NCBI RefSeq assembly: GCF_037688875.1
Contig: NZ_JAWDIE010000017.1
Location: 1-64,000 of the forward strand
Source: Amphibiibacter pelophylacis
GTDB taxonomy: Bacteria; Pseudomonadota; Gammaproteobacteria; Burkholderiales; Burkholderiaceae_C
Reading direction: 5' to 3'
Length of the DNA: 64,000 nt
The notes under the pieces were generated by a model. The model saw nothing but the letters and a program-made list of their open reading frames with translations, was not told the origin of the DNA and searched no databases. The first letter of the stretch is position 1. Every line of letters starts with the position of its first letter. This document shows, piece after piece, positions 18,439 through 27,938 of the stretch. The position numbers and the translations under genes are program-made.

Positions 18439-19455
18439 TCAGAACAGCGCCATGCTGAGCTTGCGGCGGTACTGCTCCAGCACCGGGTCGGCCTTCTCGA
18501 ACACGGCGTGGCCCGAAAGCTGCAGCGCTTTTTCAGGCGCGGCGGCGGCTGCGGCAGGCATACCGGCCTTGCCGGTCTGGCCCGACGGACCCGGCTGGCC
18601 CGATGCACCCGGCTGGCGCTTGGGCGCAGGCGGCGTCATGAACTCCAGAATCGCGACGTACGTGCGGCGCGCCAGATCGTCCTGCCAGGTCTTGTCGCGC
18701 AGGATGATTTCCAGCAGCTCGTCCATGGCCTGCGTCCACGCCTGCGCCAGCAGGTGGTGCTGGGCCAAGGCGTAACGGGCGTCAAAATCGCGGCGGTTGC
18801 TGGCGAGGCGCGCCTCAAGATCAGCCACGGGGGGCAGGCTGGGCTCCGCCTGCAGCGCGGCCAGCCAGTGCTGGACGGCGACCAGACGCTGGTCCAGCAG
18901 CACTTTGGCGTCGGCACGCGCCTGCACGGGCTCGAACAGCAGCCGCGCCTGCGCGCCGCGTCCGGCCTTGAGCAGCGCCTGGATGGCCAGGGCGCGATCC
19001 GAATCGCTCTCGGGCTGGCTGTGTACGGCGGCCAGAAGGCGCTCCAGCTCGGCGTTTTGCGCGTCCTCGGGGCTGAGTTCGGGCGCGGGCGCTTCGGGCT
19101 CAGCGTCCAGCGGCGGGCGGGCCGTCACGTGCTTGTCCAGGAAGGTGCGCAGCTGCGCCTCGGGCACCGCGCCGACAAAGCCATCGACCGGCTGGCCCTG
19201 CGAGAACATCACGCAGAACGGGATGCTGCGCACGCCAAACATCTGGCTGAGCTGTCCGGCGATCTCGGGCTCGTCGTCGCTATTGAGTTTGCCCAGCACG
19301 AAAGCGCCGCCGTATTCGGCCTCCAGCTTTTCCAGCACAGGCCCCAGGCTTTTGCACGGGCCGCACCACGGCGCCCAGATGTCCAGCAGCACGGGCTGCA
19401 CCATGGAGGCCTGGATCAGATCCGCTTCAAGATTGTGTTTGGTAATGTCTAGCAT
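18439..19455 (-). CDS. cnoX: Thioredoxin-domain co-chaperone, CnoX/YbbN-like
   Basis: A 338-aa protein with an N-terminal thioredoxin fold carrying the full redox motif WCGPC (C31, C34) and a C-terminal TPR-like helical region (LLAAVHSQPESDSDRALAI onward). This is the YbbN/CnoX arrangement: chaperedoxins that hold unfolded proteins and protect cysteines during hypochlorous stress. E. coli CnoX lacks the WCGPC active site, so this one may be a true oxidoreductase. The start at 19455 gives the typical thioredoxin N-terminus; 42 upstream in-frame codons were rejected. Near residues 285-302 there is a run of Gly-X-Y triplets (GASGQPGPSGQTGKAG). It is divergent from purE. Confidence 0.88.
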   Translation of the reverse strand: MLDITKHNLEADLIQASMVQPVLLDIWAPWCGPCKSLGPVLEKLEAEYGGAFVLGKLNSDDEPEIAGQLSQMFGVRSIPFCVMFSQGQPVDGFVGAVPEAQLRTFLDKHVTARPPLDAEPEAPAPELSPEDAQNAELERLLAAVHSQPESDSDRALAIQALLKAGRGAQARLLFEPVQARADAKVLLDQRLVAVQHWLAALQAEPSLPPVADLEARLASNRRDFDARYALAQHHLLAQAWTQAMDELLEIILRDKTWQDDLARRTYVAILEFMTPPAPKRQPGASGQPGPSGQTGKAGMPAAAAAAPEKALQLSGHAVFEKADPVLEQYRRKLSMALF

Positions 19456-19571
19456 GGCGAAGAAGGCAAGAGGCTGAAGGGCTTGCGCCGCTGCCGCAAA
19501 GGCCGGGGGCGCAGGCTTTAGAATGGCACCGGGCTTCGCCGTCGCGGAGCACAGGCAAGGACTTATTGCGC

Positions 19572-20072
19572 ATGAACGCACAACACCCCGCCGTGGGGCT
19601 GGTGATGGGCTCCAGCAGCGACTGGGACACCATGAAGGCGGCCGCCCTGATTCTGGCGGAGTTTGCCATACCTTTTGAGGCCCGCGTGGTCTCGGCCCAC
19701 CGCATGCCCGACGCCATGTTCAACTATGCCGAAAGCGCGGCCGCGCGCGGCCTGCAAGCCATCATCGCCGGTGCGGGCGGCGCGGCCCATCTGCCAGGCA
19801 TGCTGGCCTGCAAGACGACGGTGCCCGTGCTGGGGGTGCCCGTCGCCAGCCGTCACCTTCAGGGCGTGGACTCACTGCATTCCATCGTGCAGATGCCCAA
19901 GGGCATCCCCGTCGCCACCTTCGCCATCGGCACGGCGGGCGCGGCCAACGCCGCCCTGTTCGCCGTCGCGATGCTGGCCCGGCACGACCCGACGCTGCAC
20001 ACCGCGCTGGAAGATTACCGCGCACGCCAGACCGCCGCCGCCACCGCCATGAGCGCGGAGCTGTCGCTGTGA
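19572..20072 (+). CDS. purE: 5-(carboxyamino)imidazole ribonucleotide mutase PurE
   Basis: Class I PurE, 166 aa, converts N5-CAIR made by PurK to CAIR in de novo purine synthesis. The N-terminal MGSSSDWDTM loop, the VVSAHRMP segment with its conserved histidine, and GAGGAAHLPGM are all present. The ATG at 19572 is preferred over a TTG six bases earlier. A TAGAAT hexamer at 19519-19524 is a candidate -10. It overlaps purK by four bases (GTGA). Confidence 0.96.
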   Translation: MNAQHPAVGLVMGSSSDWDTMKAAALILAEFAIPFEARVVSAHRMPDAMFNYAESAAARGLQAIIAGAGGAAHLPGMLACKTTVPVLGVPVASRHLQGVDSLHSIVQMPKGIPVATFAIGTAGAANAALFAVAMLARHDPTLHTALEDYRARQTAAATAMSAELSL

Positions 20073-21292
20073 GCCGCGAGCGCACCGTCGGCGTGATGGG
20101 CGGCGGTCAGCTTGGCCGCTACTTCGTGCAGTCGGCGCAGCGCCTTGGGCTGGACACCGTGGTGCTGGACCCGGTTCCGGGCGGCCCCGCAGGCGCCATC
20201 GCCCACCAGCAGATCACCGCCGCGTACGACGACACCCGCGCCTGGGCCGACCTGGCGCGCCGCTGCTGCGCCGTCACCACCGAGTTCGAAAACGTCCCCG
20301 CAGACGCCCTGCGCTGGCTGGCGGGCAACACCAGCGACCCCACCCGCGTGGCGCCCGGCGCCGACGCTGTCGCCATCAGCCAGGACCGCCTGCGCGAAAA
20401 AACCTTCTTCGCCGATTGCGGCCTGCCCACCGCGCCCTGGGCCGCGCTGAAGGCCAGCGCGGACACCGCACAGCGGCAGACCCAGCTGGATCAGGCGGCA
20501 GGCGCCGTCACCTTCCCGGCCCTTTTGAAAACCGCGCGACTGGGCTACGACGGCAAAGGCCAGATCAGCGTCAACAGCGCGGCAGACTTGGCCGCCGCCT
20601 GGGCGCAGCTGGGCCACGCGGACGCCATCCTGGAGCAGCGCCTGGCACTGCAGCAGGAGATCAGCGTGCTGGTGGCGCGCGATGCGCACGGCGCCAGCGT
20701 GTGCTGGCCGGTACAGGTCAATCACCACCACGGCGGCATTCTGGCGCACACGCGCGTGGGCTTCGCGCTGGTCGCGCCCGCGCTGGCGGATGCGGCGCGC
20801 GACGCAGCCCGGCGCATCGCGCAGGCGCTGGATTACTGCGGCGTGCTGTGCATCGAATTTTTCTGCGTGGCCGACGCCGCAGCCCCGGGCGGACAGCGTC
20901 TGGTCGTCAACGAAATGGCGCCGCGCCCGCACAACTCCGGCCACTACAGCATCGATGCCTGCGATATGTCGCAGTTCGACGCGCAGGCGCGCGTGCTGGC
21001 CGGCTGGTCGCTGCCCGAGCCCCAACTGCTGGCCCCGGCGGTGATGCTCAACCTGCTGGGCGACGCCTGGTGGGGCGCCGACGGCCGCCTGCGCGAGCCC
21101 GACTGGTCCGCCATCATGGGCTGGGGCGGCGTGCACCTGCACCTTTACGGCAAGAAAGACGCCCAACCCGGCCGCAAAATGGGCCACATCACCGTGACCG
21201 CGCCCCGGGCGGCCGACGCCCAGGCGCGCGCCAGCCAGATCGCCCGCCATCTGGGCCTGGCGGGCATGGAGAGCCTGCACGATGCCGCCTGA
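20069..21292 (+). CDS. purK: N5-carboxyaminoimidazole ribonucleotide synthase PurK
   Basis: ATP-grasp ligase that carboxylates AIR with bicarbonate and ATP to N5-CAIR, the substrate of PurE; 407 aa. GVMGGGQLGRYFVQSAQRLG marks the N-terminal domain. KTARLGYDGKGQ is the ATP-grasp loop, and NEMAPRPHNSGHYSIDAC is the C-terminal active-site stretch. It starts with GTG inside the purE stop and overlaps sua5 by 11 bases, so purE-purK-sua5 is one operon. Confidence 0.96.
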   Translation: MSRERTVGVMGGGQLGRYFVQSAQRLGLDTVVLDPVPGGPAGAIAHQQITAAYDDTRAWADLARRCCAVTTEFENVPADALRWLAGNTSDPTRVAPGADAVAISQDRLREKTFFADCGLPTAPWAALKASADTAQRQTQLDQAAGAVTFPALLKTARLGYDGKGQISVNSAADLAAAWAQLGHADAILEQRLALQQEISVLVARDAHGASVCWPVQVNHHHGGILAHTRVGFALVAPALADAARDAARRIAQALDYCGVLCIEFFCVADAAAPGGQRLVVNEMAPRPHNSGHYSIDACDMSQFDAQARVLAGWSLPEPQLLAPAVMLNLLGDAWWGADGRLREPDWSAIMGWGGVHLHLYGKKDAQPGRKMGHITVTAPRAADAQARASQIARHLGLAGMESLHDAA

Positions 21293-22475
21293 GGTCCGTT
21301 CCGTGTCAGACGCGTCCGATGCTCCCGATGCTCCCGCCTGGTGGCCGTCGGCCACGGTGGCGGCGTTGCGGGCAGCGCAGCCGCATCTGCGCGTGCACGA
21401 TGCCGCCGACACCGGCAGCCTGCCTGCCCTGGCGCAGGCGCTGGCGCGTGGCGAGCTGGTCGCCTTCCCCACCGAAACCGTCTACGGCCTGGGCGCCCGC
21501 GCCGACGACGATGCCGCCGTGGCGCGCATCTACGCGGCCAAAGGCCGACCGCCCGGACACCCGCTGATCGTGCATGTGGCCAGCCCGGACGGCGCCCGCG
21601 CTTTTATCGGCGATATTCCGACCGCCACGCAAGCGCGGATGCAGGTTCTGATGCAGACCTTCTGGCCCGGGCCGCTGACGCTGGTGCTGCCGCGCCGTTC
21701 GGGCATCGCCGCCGCCGCCGCCGGGGGCCACGACACCATCGCCCTGCGCTGCCCCGCTCACCCGCTGGCGCTGGCGCTGCTGCAGGCCGCGCACGCCTGC
21801 GGTGTGGCGGGCGTCGCTGCGCCCAGTGCCAACCGCTTTGGCCACGTCAGCCCCACGCACGCGGGCCACGTCGCTGACGAATTTGGCCCCATCTGGACAG
21901 ATTCCCCGCCCCTGCACCTGCTGGCGGGCGTGGGCTGCGACTGCGCCATCGGCATCGAATCGACGATTGTGGATCTCAGCCGGGATCAGCCCGTGCTGCT
22001 GCGTCCCGGCGGCGTGACGCGCTCGGCGCTGGAGCACGCTCTGGGTCAGCGCGTCGCGCAGCGCGATGCGGCAGCGCCGCGCGTGTCCGGCGACCTGGCC
22101 TCGCACTACGCACCGCAGGCGCCGCTGCAGATTCTTCCGAAGCGGGAACTTTTGGCCCGCCTGGGCACCCCAAGCCCTCAAGCTGAGCCTGAAAGTTTGG
22201 CCCTCGGAACGTCGGATTTCGCCATCTACGCGCAGGCCGATGTGCTGCAGCGGCTGTCGCAGCAGGGCATTGGGCCTGCGCTGATGCTGGTCCAGCCTGA
22301 GGATGCCCCAGCGCTGGCGCACGAGCTGTTTGCGGCGCTGCGCCACCTGGACGCCGCTTTGGCCGAGTCGGGTGGCGGCTGCATTCTGGTCCAGGAACTG
22401 CCCCCCGGCGACGACTGGGACGGCGTGCGCGACCGCCTGCAGCGCGCCGCCGCCCCCCGAAACCCGGGCCACTGA
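21282..22475 (+). CDS. L-threonylcarbamoyladenylate synthase (Sua5/YrdC/YwlC family)
   Basis: Makes L-threonylcarbamoyl-AMP from threonine, bicarbonate and ATP, the first step of t6A modification at position 37 of ANN-decoding tRNAs. The 397-aa chain has the YrdC domain (FPTETVYGLGARADDD, AKGRPPGHPLIVHV, CGVAGVAAPSANRFGHVSPT). After a linker it has the additional Sua5 C-terminal domain (FAIYAQADVLQRL onward), so it is the long Sua5 type rather than TsaC. It overlaps the purK 3' end. Confidence 0.93.
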   Translation: MPPEVRSVSDASDAPDAPAWWPSATVAALRAAQPHLRVHDAADTGSLPALAQALARGELVAFPTETVYGLGARADDDAAVARIYAAKGRPPGHPLIVHVASPDGARAFIGDIPTATQARMQVLMQTFWPGPLTLVLPRRSGIAAAAAGGHDTIALRCPAHPLALALLQAAHACGVAGVAAPSANRFGHVSPTHAGHVADEFGPIWTDSPPLHLLAGVGCDCAIGIESTIVDLSRDQPVLLRPGGVTRSALEHALGQRVAQRDAAAPRVSGDLASHYAPQAPLQILPKRELLARLGTPSPQAEPESLALGTSDFAIYAQADVLQRLSQQGIGPALMLVQPEDAPALAHELFAALRHLDAALAESGGGCILVQELPPGDDWDGVRDRLQRAAAPRNPGH

Positions 22476-22566
22476 ACCGCCCAGACCCTCATTCCTTCAC
22501 CTTCCTGGGCTATGCTGCGCCCCACAGCATCCCGCAAGCTTTACGAATCACGCGACGAGGACTTTC

Positions 22567-23577
22567 ATGCGCAAACCCCTATTCACCGCCCTGGCCCTGG
22601 CCGCCCTGCTGAGCGCCTGCGGCGGCTCGGTGTCCACGGTGAACCCCTTCCGCCCCACCCGCATGGTGGTGCTGGGCGACGAAAACAGCGCCCTGGTCAA
22701 AAACGACGACGGACAGGGCCGCAAATACACGGTCAACTACGTGGACACCACCTCCGGTGCGGTGTCGTGCGATGGCGGCAACCTGCTGTGGGTGCAGGCC
22801 GTGGCCAGGTACTACAACGACCTGAGCGGCAGCAACACCCTGGTGTTTGACGCCTGCCGTCCGACCACGGGGGACACCACCGCGCCCGCCACCGTCGACA
22901 TGCAGGCTGCTGCGGGCACGACCACAGCGCAGGTCATCGCCCAGCTGGGCGCGCTGACCACCGCCGCGCAGGCGGCCGGCGCCACACCGGACAAACAGCT
23001 GGTCACGGTGCTGGTCGGGCAGAACGACATCATCGCCGCCTACAAAACCTTCGACGGCAGCAACCAGGCCGCGCTGGTTGACAGCATGAAAGCGCTGGGC
23101 GCCCAGATGGGCCAGGCCGTATCCAGCTACATCAGCGCGGGCGGCAAGCTGCTGATGGCGTATCCGGTCGACATCGAATACTCGCCCTGGGCGCTGGCCG
23201 AAGCCGCCACGCCGGCCGTCGCCACCAGTACCACGGGCGTGGATCGTCAGGCGCTGATCCGCGATCTGGGCAACGCCTGGCGCACCGGCTTTTACGGCGC
23301 CGCCCCGGTCAATGGCCGAGGTCTCGCCCTGGTGCCCAATGGCCTGATCGACCAGTACGCCAACAGCAGCAACCCGGCGTCCAGCTACAACCTGAGCAAC
23401 ATCAAGGACGCCGCCTGCACCGACGCCAGCGTGGGAACGGCCTGCACCGACACAACCCTGCAGAGCGGCGCCACCGCCCTGACCTGGATGTGGGCCAGCA
23501 GCACGGTGCCCGCCCAGCGCTTCCAGGTCGATCTGGGCAATCTGGCCCTGAGCCGTCTGGTCAACAACCCACTGTAA
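22567..23577 (+). CDS. Predicted lipoprotein, SGNH/GDSL-hydrolase-like
   Basis: A 336-aa protein with a short lipoprotein signal peptide ending LSAC (Cys18), so it is probably membrane-anchored. MVVLGDENS (residues 33-41) sits where SGNH hydrolases have the GDSL block. VLVGQND (Asn153) fits block III (GxND). The block-I nucleophile is not in the standard place: GDEN is followed by Ser41 two residues later. The C-terminal part (LVPNGLIDQYANSSN) resembles the end of GDSL-type proteins, but no DxxH is evident. Function is inferred only as a possible esterase. The ATG at 22567 replaces a much longer open frame starting inside sua5. Confidence 0.75.
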   Translation: MRKPLFTALALAALLSACGGSVSTVNPFRPTRMVVLGDENSALVKNDDGQGRKYTVNYVDTTSGAVSCDGGNLLWVQAVARYYNDLSGSNTLVFDACRPTTGDTTAPATVDMQAAAGTTTAQVIAQLGALTTAAQAAGATPDKQLVTVLVGQNDIIAAYKTFDGSNQAALVDSMKALGAQMGQAVSSYISAGGKLLMAYPVDIEYSPWALAEAATPAVATSTTGVDRQALIRDLGNAWRTGFYGAAPVNGRGLALVPNGLIDQYANSSNPASSYNLSNIKDAACTDASVGTACTDTTLQSGATALTWMWASSTVPAQRFQVDLGNLALSRLVNNPL

Positions 23578-23589
23578 GCGCTACAGGCC

Positions 23590-24561
23590 TTACGCCGCAG
23601 CCGACGGGGCCGCAGCGGCATCGGTTTCCCGGCGCAGCTCGCGGTGGCGCAGCAGCACAGGCGCCTGCGCCGCAAAATACTGCCCCAGCGCCTCGACCAG
23701 GTACACCGAGCGGTGCTGACCGCCCGTGCAGCCGATGGCCACGGTGAGGTAGCTGCGCAGATCCTGCTGATACACCGGCAGCCAGTTCTCGATGAAACCG
23801 CAGATGTTCTGAAGCATCTGCGCCACGGGCGGCTGAGCGCGCAGGAAATCGGCCACCGGCGCGTCCAGCCCGGTCAGCGGGCGCAGCGCCGCTTCGTAAA
23901 AGGGATTGGGCAGCACACGGGCATCAAAGACCAGGTCGGCGTCCATCGGCAGGCCATGCTTGAAACCGAAGGATTCAAACACCAGCGTCAGCCGGTTGCT
24001 GGCGGCCTGCACCGTCTGCAGGATCCAGCTGCGCAGCTGCGAAGGCCGCAGGTGGCTGGTATCGACCACCACAGACGCCTCGCGCAGGCCCTGCAGCATC
24101 TCGCGCTCCAGCGCCATGGCATCGACCAGGGCGCGGCGGCCGGATTCGGCGCTGGCGTGGGCATCGCCCCCCGTCAGCGGGTGCGGGCGGCGGCTCTCGG
24201 AATAGCGGCGCAGCAGCACGTCCTCGCTGGCGTCCAGGAAAATGCGCTGGACCAGCACCTCGCGTTCGCGCAGGCGTTCCAGCACCGGCTCGAGGTGGAT
24301 GGCGTTGGGGCCGGAATACACATCAATCGCCACCGCCACGCGGCGCTTGCCCTGGCGCGCCATCAGGCGCAGGAAATCGCCGACCAGCTCGGGCGGCAGG
24401 TTGTCGCAGCAGTAAAAGCCCGCGTCCTCCAGGGCGCGCAGCGCCACCGACTTGCCCGAACCGGCCGTGCCGGCCAGCAGCACCAGATGCGGTGGCGAGA
24501 GCGCCTCGCCAGATCCCGGATCCAGCAGGGCGTCAATCAGGGCAGAGTCTTCAGGATTCAT
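23590..24561 (-). CDS. rapZ: RNase adapter protein RapZ (YvcJ family P-loop protein)
   Basis: P-loop nucleotide-binding protein, 323 aa, that in E. coli guides RNase E to the small RNA GlmZ. Walker A GTAGSGKS is at 31-38. The conserved GFYCCDNLPPEL, SFGFKHGLP, DLVFDARVLPNP and CTGGQHRSVYLVE blocks are all present. The C-terminus has no E. coli-like basic RNA-binding tail but an Ala-rich end (DAAAAPSAAA), so the GlmZ function is uncertain here. Its start overlaps the recN stop (ATGA). Confidence 0.92.
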   Translation of the reverse strand: MNPEDSALIDALLDPGSGEALSPPHLVLLAGTAGSGKSVALRALEDAGFYCCDNLPPELVGDFLRLMARQGKRRVAVAIDVYSGPNAIHLEPVLERLREREVLVQRIFLDASEDVLLRRYSESRRPHPLTGGDAHASAESGRRALVDAMALEREMLQGLREASVVVDTSHLRPSQLRSWILQTVQAASNRLTLVFESFGFKHGLPMDADLVFDARVLPNPFYEAALRPLTGLDAPVADFLRAQPPVAQMLQNICGFIENWLPVYQQDLRSYLTVAIGCTGGQHRSVYLVEALGQYFAAQAPVLLRHRELRRETDAAAAPSAAA

Positions 24562-26324
24562 CGGTTTCGGGGTGAAGAGGTTGACGGTGTTTCTACGGGC
24601 GCACCCGCCTGCGCCAGCAAAGTGCGCGCGTGGGCCAGGCTTTCAGGGCTGATCTGGCCGCCCAGCAGACGGGCGATTTCGTGGACGCGGCCGGGCGCGT
24701 CCAGCAGCGTCAGGCGGCTGACGGTGGCGGTGCCAGAAGGGCCGCCCACGGTGTCTTTGGAGACGCGGGCGTGCTGGTGGGCGTAGGCCGCGACCTGCGC
24801 CAGGTGGGTCACGGCCAGCACCTGCACGCGCGCGCCCAGGGCGTGCATCATGCGGCCCACGGTGTCGGCAACGGCGCCGCCGATGCCCGCGTCGATCTCG
24901 TCAAAAATCAGGACAGTGGGCGCCTGATCACCGGGCGTGGCGCGGGCCGATCCAGCCACTGCTGCCAGGCCCTGATCCAGATCAGCGTCCAGGCCGGTGA
25001 TGCCGGTCACGGCCACGGCCAGTGCCAGGCGCGACAGCTCGCCGCCCGAGGCCACTTTGGCCAGCGGCCGGGGCGTGGTGCCCGCGTGCCCAGCCACGCG
25101 CAGTTCGATCCCTTCGAGGCCGTAGGCCTGCATCTCGGGCTGTGGCAGCAGCGCCACCTCCAGACGGCCGCCCGCCATGCCCAGCGCCTGCATGAGCGTG
25201 CTGACGCGTTCGGCCAGACGCGGCGCCACGGCCTGACGCCGGGTGCTGGCGGCTTTGGCCAGTTTCTGCAGCTGCTTCCACGCCTGATCGACGGCCTGCT
25301 GCAGGGCGGCGACATCGCCCAGACGGTCGAGATCGGCCAGCGCATCGCGCCAGCGCTGCTGCAGCGCGGGAAGCTCTTCGGGCGGACAGCGGTAGCGCCG
25401 CGCCAGCGACATCCACTGCGTCAGACGCTCGTCGAGCTGCTGCAGGCGCTGCGGGTCCAGATCGGCCTCGCTGCCGTAGTGCTGCAGGGCGCGCAACACC
25501 TCGCGGGCCTGAACAGCGGCCCCCGACAGCTCGGCGGCCCACTCGCCCAGGCGGGCGTCGTGCGCCTGCGCAGCCTCCAGCGCCGCAGCGGCGCGATGCA
25601 GCAGATCGAGCGCGGCCGGCTGGCCGTCGTCCAGCAGCATCACCGCCTCGCGGGCGGCGTCCTGCAGCTGGCTGGCGTGCGCCAGGCGCGCGTGTTCGGC
25701 GTTGAGATCGGCCCACTCGTGAGCGCCGGGGGCCAGGCGGTCGGCCTCCTGGAGCTGCCACTGCAGGCGTTCGCGCTCCTGCTGCTGCTGGTCCAGCCCG
25801 GCCTGGGCGGTGGCCAGCGTCTGCTGCGCCTGACGCCAGGCGCGCCAGGCCTGCTGCAGCGCGGCGGTATCGACCCCGGCGTGGCCGTCCAGCCAGGCGC
25901 GCACGGCCTCGGGGCGGGTCAGGCTCTGCCAGGCGTGCTGGCCATGAATGTCCACCAGGTGCTGGGCCAGGTCGCCCAGCTGGGTCAGCGTCGCGGGCGA
26001 GCCGTTGATCCAGGCGCGGCTCTTGCCTTTGGCATCGACCGTGCGGCGCAGCAGCAGCAGGCCGTCGTTGTCGTCAAACCCGGCCTCGTCCAGCCAGGCG
26101 CCCAGGTGGGCGGGGGCGTCGAATTCGGCGCCGATGTCGGCACGCTCGCAGCCCTCGCGCACCACGGCGCTGTCGCCGCGCTGGCCCAGCACAAGCTGCA
26201 GGGCGTCGATCAGGATGGATTTGCCCGCGCCGGTTTCGCCGGTCAGAACGGTCAGGCCGGGGCCGATGTCCAGCTCCAGCTGGTCAACGATGACGAAATC
26301 GCGCAGGGTCAGGCGCCGCAGCAT
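24558..26324 (-). CDS. recN: DNA repair protein RecN
   Basis: SMC-like ATPase involved in double-strand break repair; 588 aa. Walker A GETGAGKS is at 29-36. The central region is rich in Ala/Gln/Leu heptads, as expected for the coiled coil. The C-terminal head has KVASGGELSRLALAV (signature) and VLIFDEIDAGIGG (Walker B). It is slightly longer than E. coli RecN (553 aa). It is flanked with minimal spacing by nadK (one base) and rapZ (overlap), forming nadK-recN-rapZ. Confidence 0.95.
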   Translation of the reverse strand: MLRRLTLRDFVIVDQLELDIGPGLTVLTGETGAGKSILIDALQLVLGQRGDSAVVREGCERADIGAEFDAPAHLGAWLDEAGFDDNDGLLLLRRTVDAKGKSRAWINGSPATLTQLGDLAQHLVDIHGQHAWQSLTRPEAVRAWLDGHAGVDTAALQQAWRAWRQAQQTLATAQAGLDQQQQERERLQWQLQEADRLAPGAHEWADLNAEHARLAHASQLQDAAREAVMLLDDGQPAALDLLHRAAAALEAAQAHDARLGEWAAELSGAAVQAREVLRALQHYGSEADLDPQRLQQLDERLTQWMSLARRYRCPPEELPALQQRWRDALADLDRLGDVAALQQAVDQAWKQLQKLAKAASTRRQAVAPRLAERVSTLMQALGMAGGRLEVALLPQPEMQAYGLEGIELRVAGHAGTTPRPLAKVASGGELSRLALAVAVTGITGLDADLDQGLAAVAGSARATPGDQAPTVLIFDEIDAGIGGAVADTVGRMMHALGARVQVLAVTHLAQVAAYAHQHARVSKDTVGGPSGTATVSRLTLLDAPGRVHEIARLLGGQISPESLAHARTLLAQAGAPVETPSTSSPRNR

Positions 26325-26325
26325 G

Positions 26326-27258
26326 TCAGGCTCCTCCGCCGTACCAGTGCAGTTTTTCGCGCAGCGTGGCGTAGTAGCTCCAGTCGCGCGGGTGCAGGAA
26401 GCGCACCTTGTCGCTGGAGCGGCGCACGCAGACCACGTCGCCCGGCAGCAGGCTGGCCAGACGCTGCATGTCGAAATTGGCCGCCGATTCGCGCCCTGAG
26501 ACCACGGTGATGCGCACCTCTTCGCTGTCGGGCAGGACGATGGGGCGCGTGGTCAGGCTGTGCGAGGCAATCGGCGTCAGCACCCAGCCCGCCAGGCCGG
26601 GGTGGACGATGGGGCCGCCCACCGCCAGCGCATAGGCGGTCGAGCCGGTGGGCGAGGCCACGATCAGGCCATCGGCGAGCAGGCGGGCGACGAACTCCTG
26701 GCCGATCTCGACATGAAATTCGACCATGCCATTCGTCGCGCCCCGGCTGAGCACCACGTCGTTGAGCGCCTGCCCGGCAAAAATGCGGCGCCCGCCCCGG
26801 ATGACTTCGCCGTCGATCAGGTGGCGCGTGTCCTCGACCCAGTTGCCGTGCAGCAGATCGGTCAGCGCCTGGCGGAACTGGCCCAGCGGCACGTCGGTGA
26901 TGAAGCCCAGTCGCCCGTGGTTGATGCCGACCAGCGGCAGATCGTGCTGGGCCACCTGGCGGGCGAAGCCCAGCATGGTGCCGTCGCCGCCCACGACCAC
27001 GGCCAGGTCGCACTGACGCGCCAGCTCGCTGACCGTGAGCGCGGTGTAGGTGAACAGTTCGGTGTTGCGCGCGGTTTCGGCCTCGAGCGAGACCTCCACC
27101 CCCTGCAGCTGCAGCCAGTCGGCCAGGTCGGCGAGCAGGTCGCGCATCCCCTGGGCCTGGTATTTGCCCACCAGCGCGACGTGCGCAAAACGCAGGCGGC
27201 CGGGCGGCGGCGCCTCACTGGCGGCGCTGTCGGTCGCGGCGCGGTCGGTGATCTTCAT
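26326..27258 (-). CDS. nadK: NAD kinase
   Basis: ATP-dependent NAD kinase that supplies NADP; 310 aa. The GGDGT motif is at residues 90-94, with NHGRLGFITDVP and the C-terminal STAYALAVGGPIVHP segments of the NadK family. It has a 25-residue extra N-terminus compared with the core fold. It is the first gene of the nadK-recN-rapZ run; nadK-recN linkage is common in proteobacteria. Confidence 0.95.
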   Translation of the reverse strand: MKITDRAATDSAASEAPPPGRLRFAHVALVGKYQAQGMRDLLADLADWLQLQGVEVSLEAETARNTELFTYTALTVSELARQCDLAVVVGGDGTMLGFARQVAQHDLPLVGINHGRLGFITDVPLGQFRQALTDLLHGNWVEDTRHLIDGEVIRGGRRIFAGQALNDVVLSRGATNGMVEFHVEIGQEFVARLLADGLIVASPTGSTAYALAVGGPIVHPGLAGWVLTPIASHSLTTRPIVLPDSEEVRITVVSGRESAANFDMQRLASLLPGDVVCVRRSSDKVRFLHPRDWSYYATLREKLHWYGGGA

Positions 27259-27321
27259 GGCTGTCGCCCTCTCATGATGCCCGCATTACACCACAGCGGG
27301 TCGGATCGGCTGGATGCGCCG

Positions 27322-27786
27322 TCACGGCATTTTCAGCGAACGCATCGCGAACGCCGACTTGATGCTGACCACATGCGGCAGCGCAGCGATGTGCTTGCGG
27401 TAGACGCGCTCGTAATCGGCCGTGTCGGCCACGGCAACGCGCAGCAGATAGTCGGCCTCGCCGGTCATCAGGTGGCATTCGCAGACGGCCGGACAGGCCT
27501 GCACGGCGCGCTCGAACTCCTCCAGCACCGCCTCGCGCTGGCTGGCCAGGCGGATCTCGATGAAGGCCAGCGTGGTCTTGCCGCTGACCTGCGGGTTGAT
27601 GCGCGCGCCATAGCCAAGGATGGCGCCCGCCGCTTCCAGGCGCTGGACACGCCGCGATACCGCCGACGGCGACAGGTGCAGCGGCTCGGCCAGGCGGGCG
27701 TGGGTGAGGTGGGCGTCGCGCTCGAGCATCTGCAACAGCAGGTGGTCGGTGGCGTCCAGAACGGGAGATTCAAGACTCATACGCAT
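27322..27786 (-). CDS. Lrp/AsnC family transcriptional regulator, probable regulator of ald
   Basis: A 154-aa feast/famine regulator. The N-terminal helix-turn-helix is LAEPLHLSPSAVSRRVQRLE and the C-terminal RAM ligand domain contains CHLMTGEADYLLRVAVAD. It is divergent from alanine dehydrogenase across 152 bases, the standard arrangement for an amino-acid-responsive activator of ald. Two in-frame ATGs (27786 and 27780) are equally possible starts. The shared intergenic region holds GCATGCACCGATGC-like partial dyads but no operator I can define. Confidence 0.9.
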   Translation of the reverse strand: MRMSLESPVLDATDHLLLQMLERDAHLTHARLAEPLHLSPSAVSRRVQRLEAAGAILGYGARINPQVSGKTTLAFIEIRLASQREAVLEEFERAVQACPAVCECHLMTGEADYLLRVAVADTADYERVYRKHIAALPHVVSIKSAFAMRSLKMP

Positions 27787-27938
27787 ATTGTGTGCGCGGC
27801 AAAGTCATCTGACGCATAGAGCATGCACCGATGCGGGTTTTCACTAGAGTCCCGTGCATCCGCCGTGCGTGGGCTGCGGCGCAGAATCTGCCGCACTGTC
27901 CCCCGCCACTTCGGCCTACTCACCCAGCGGAGCTCCCC

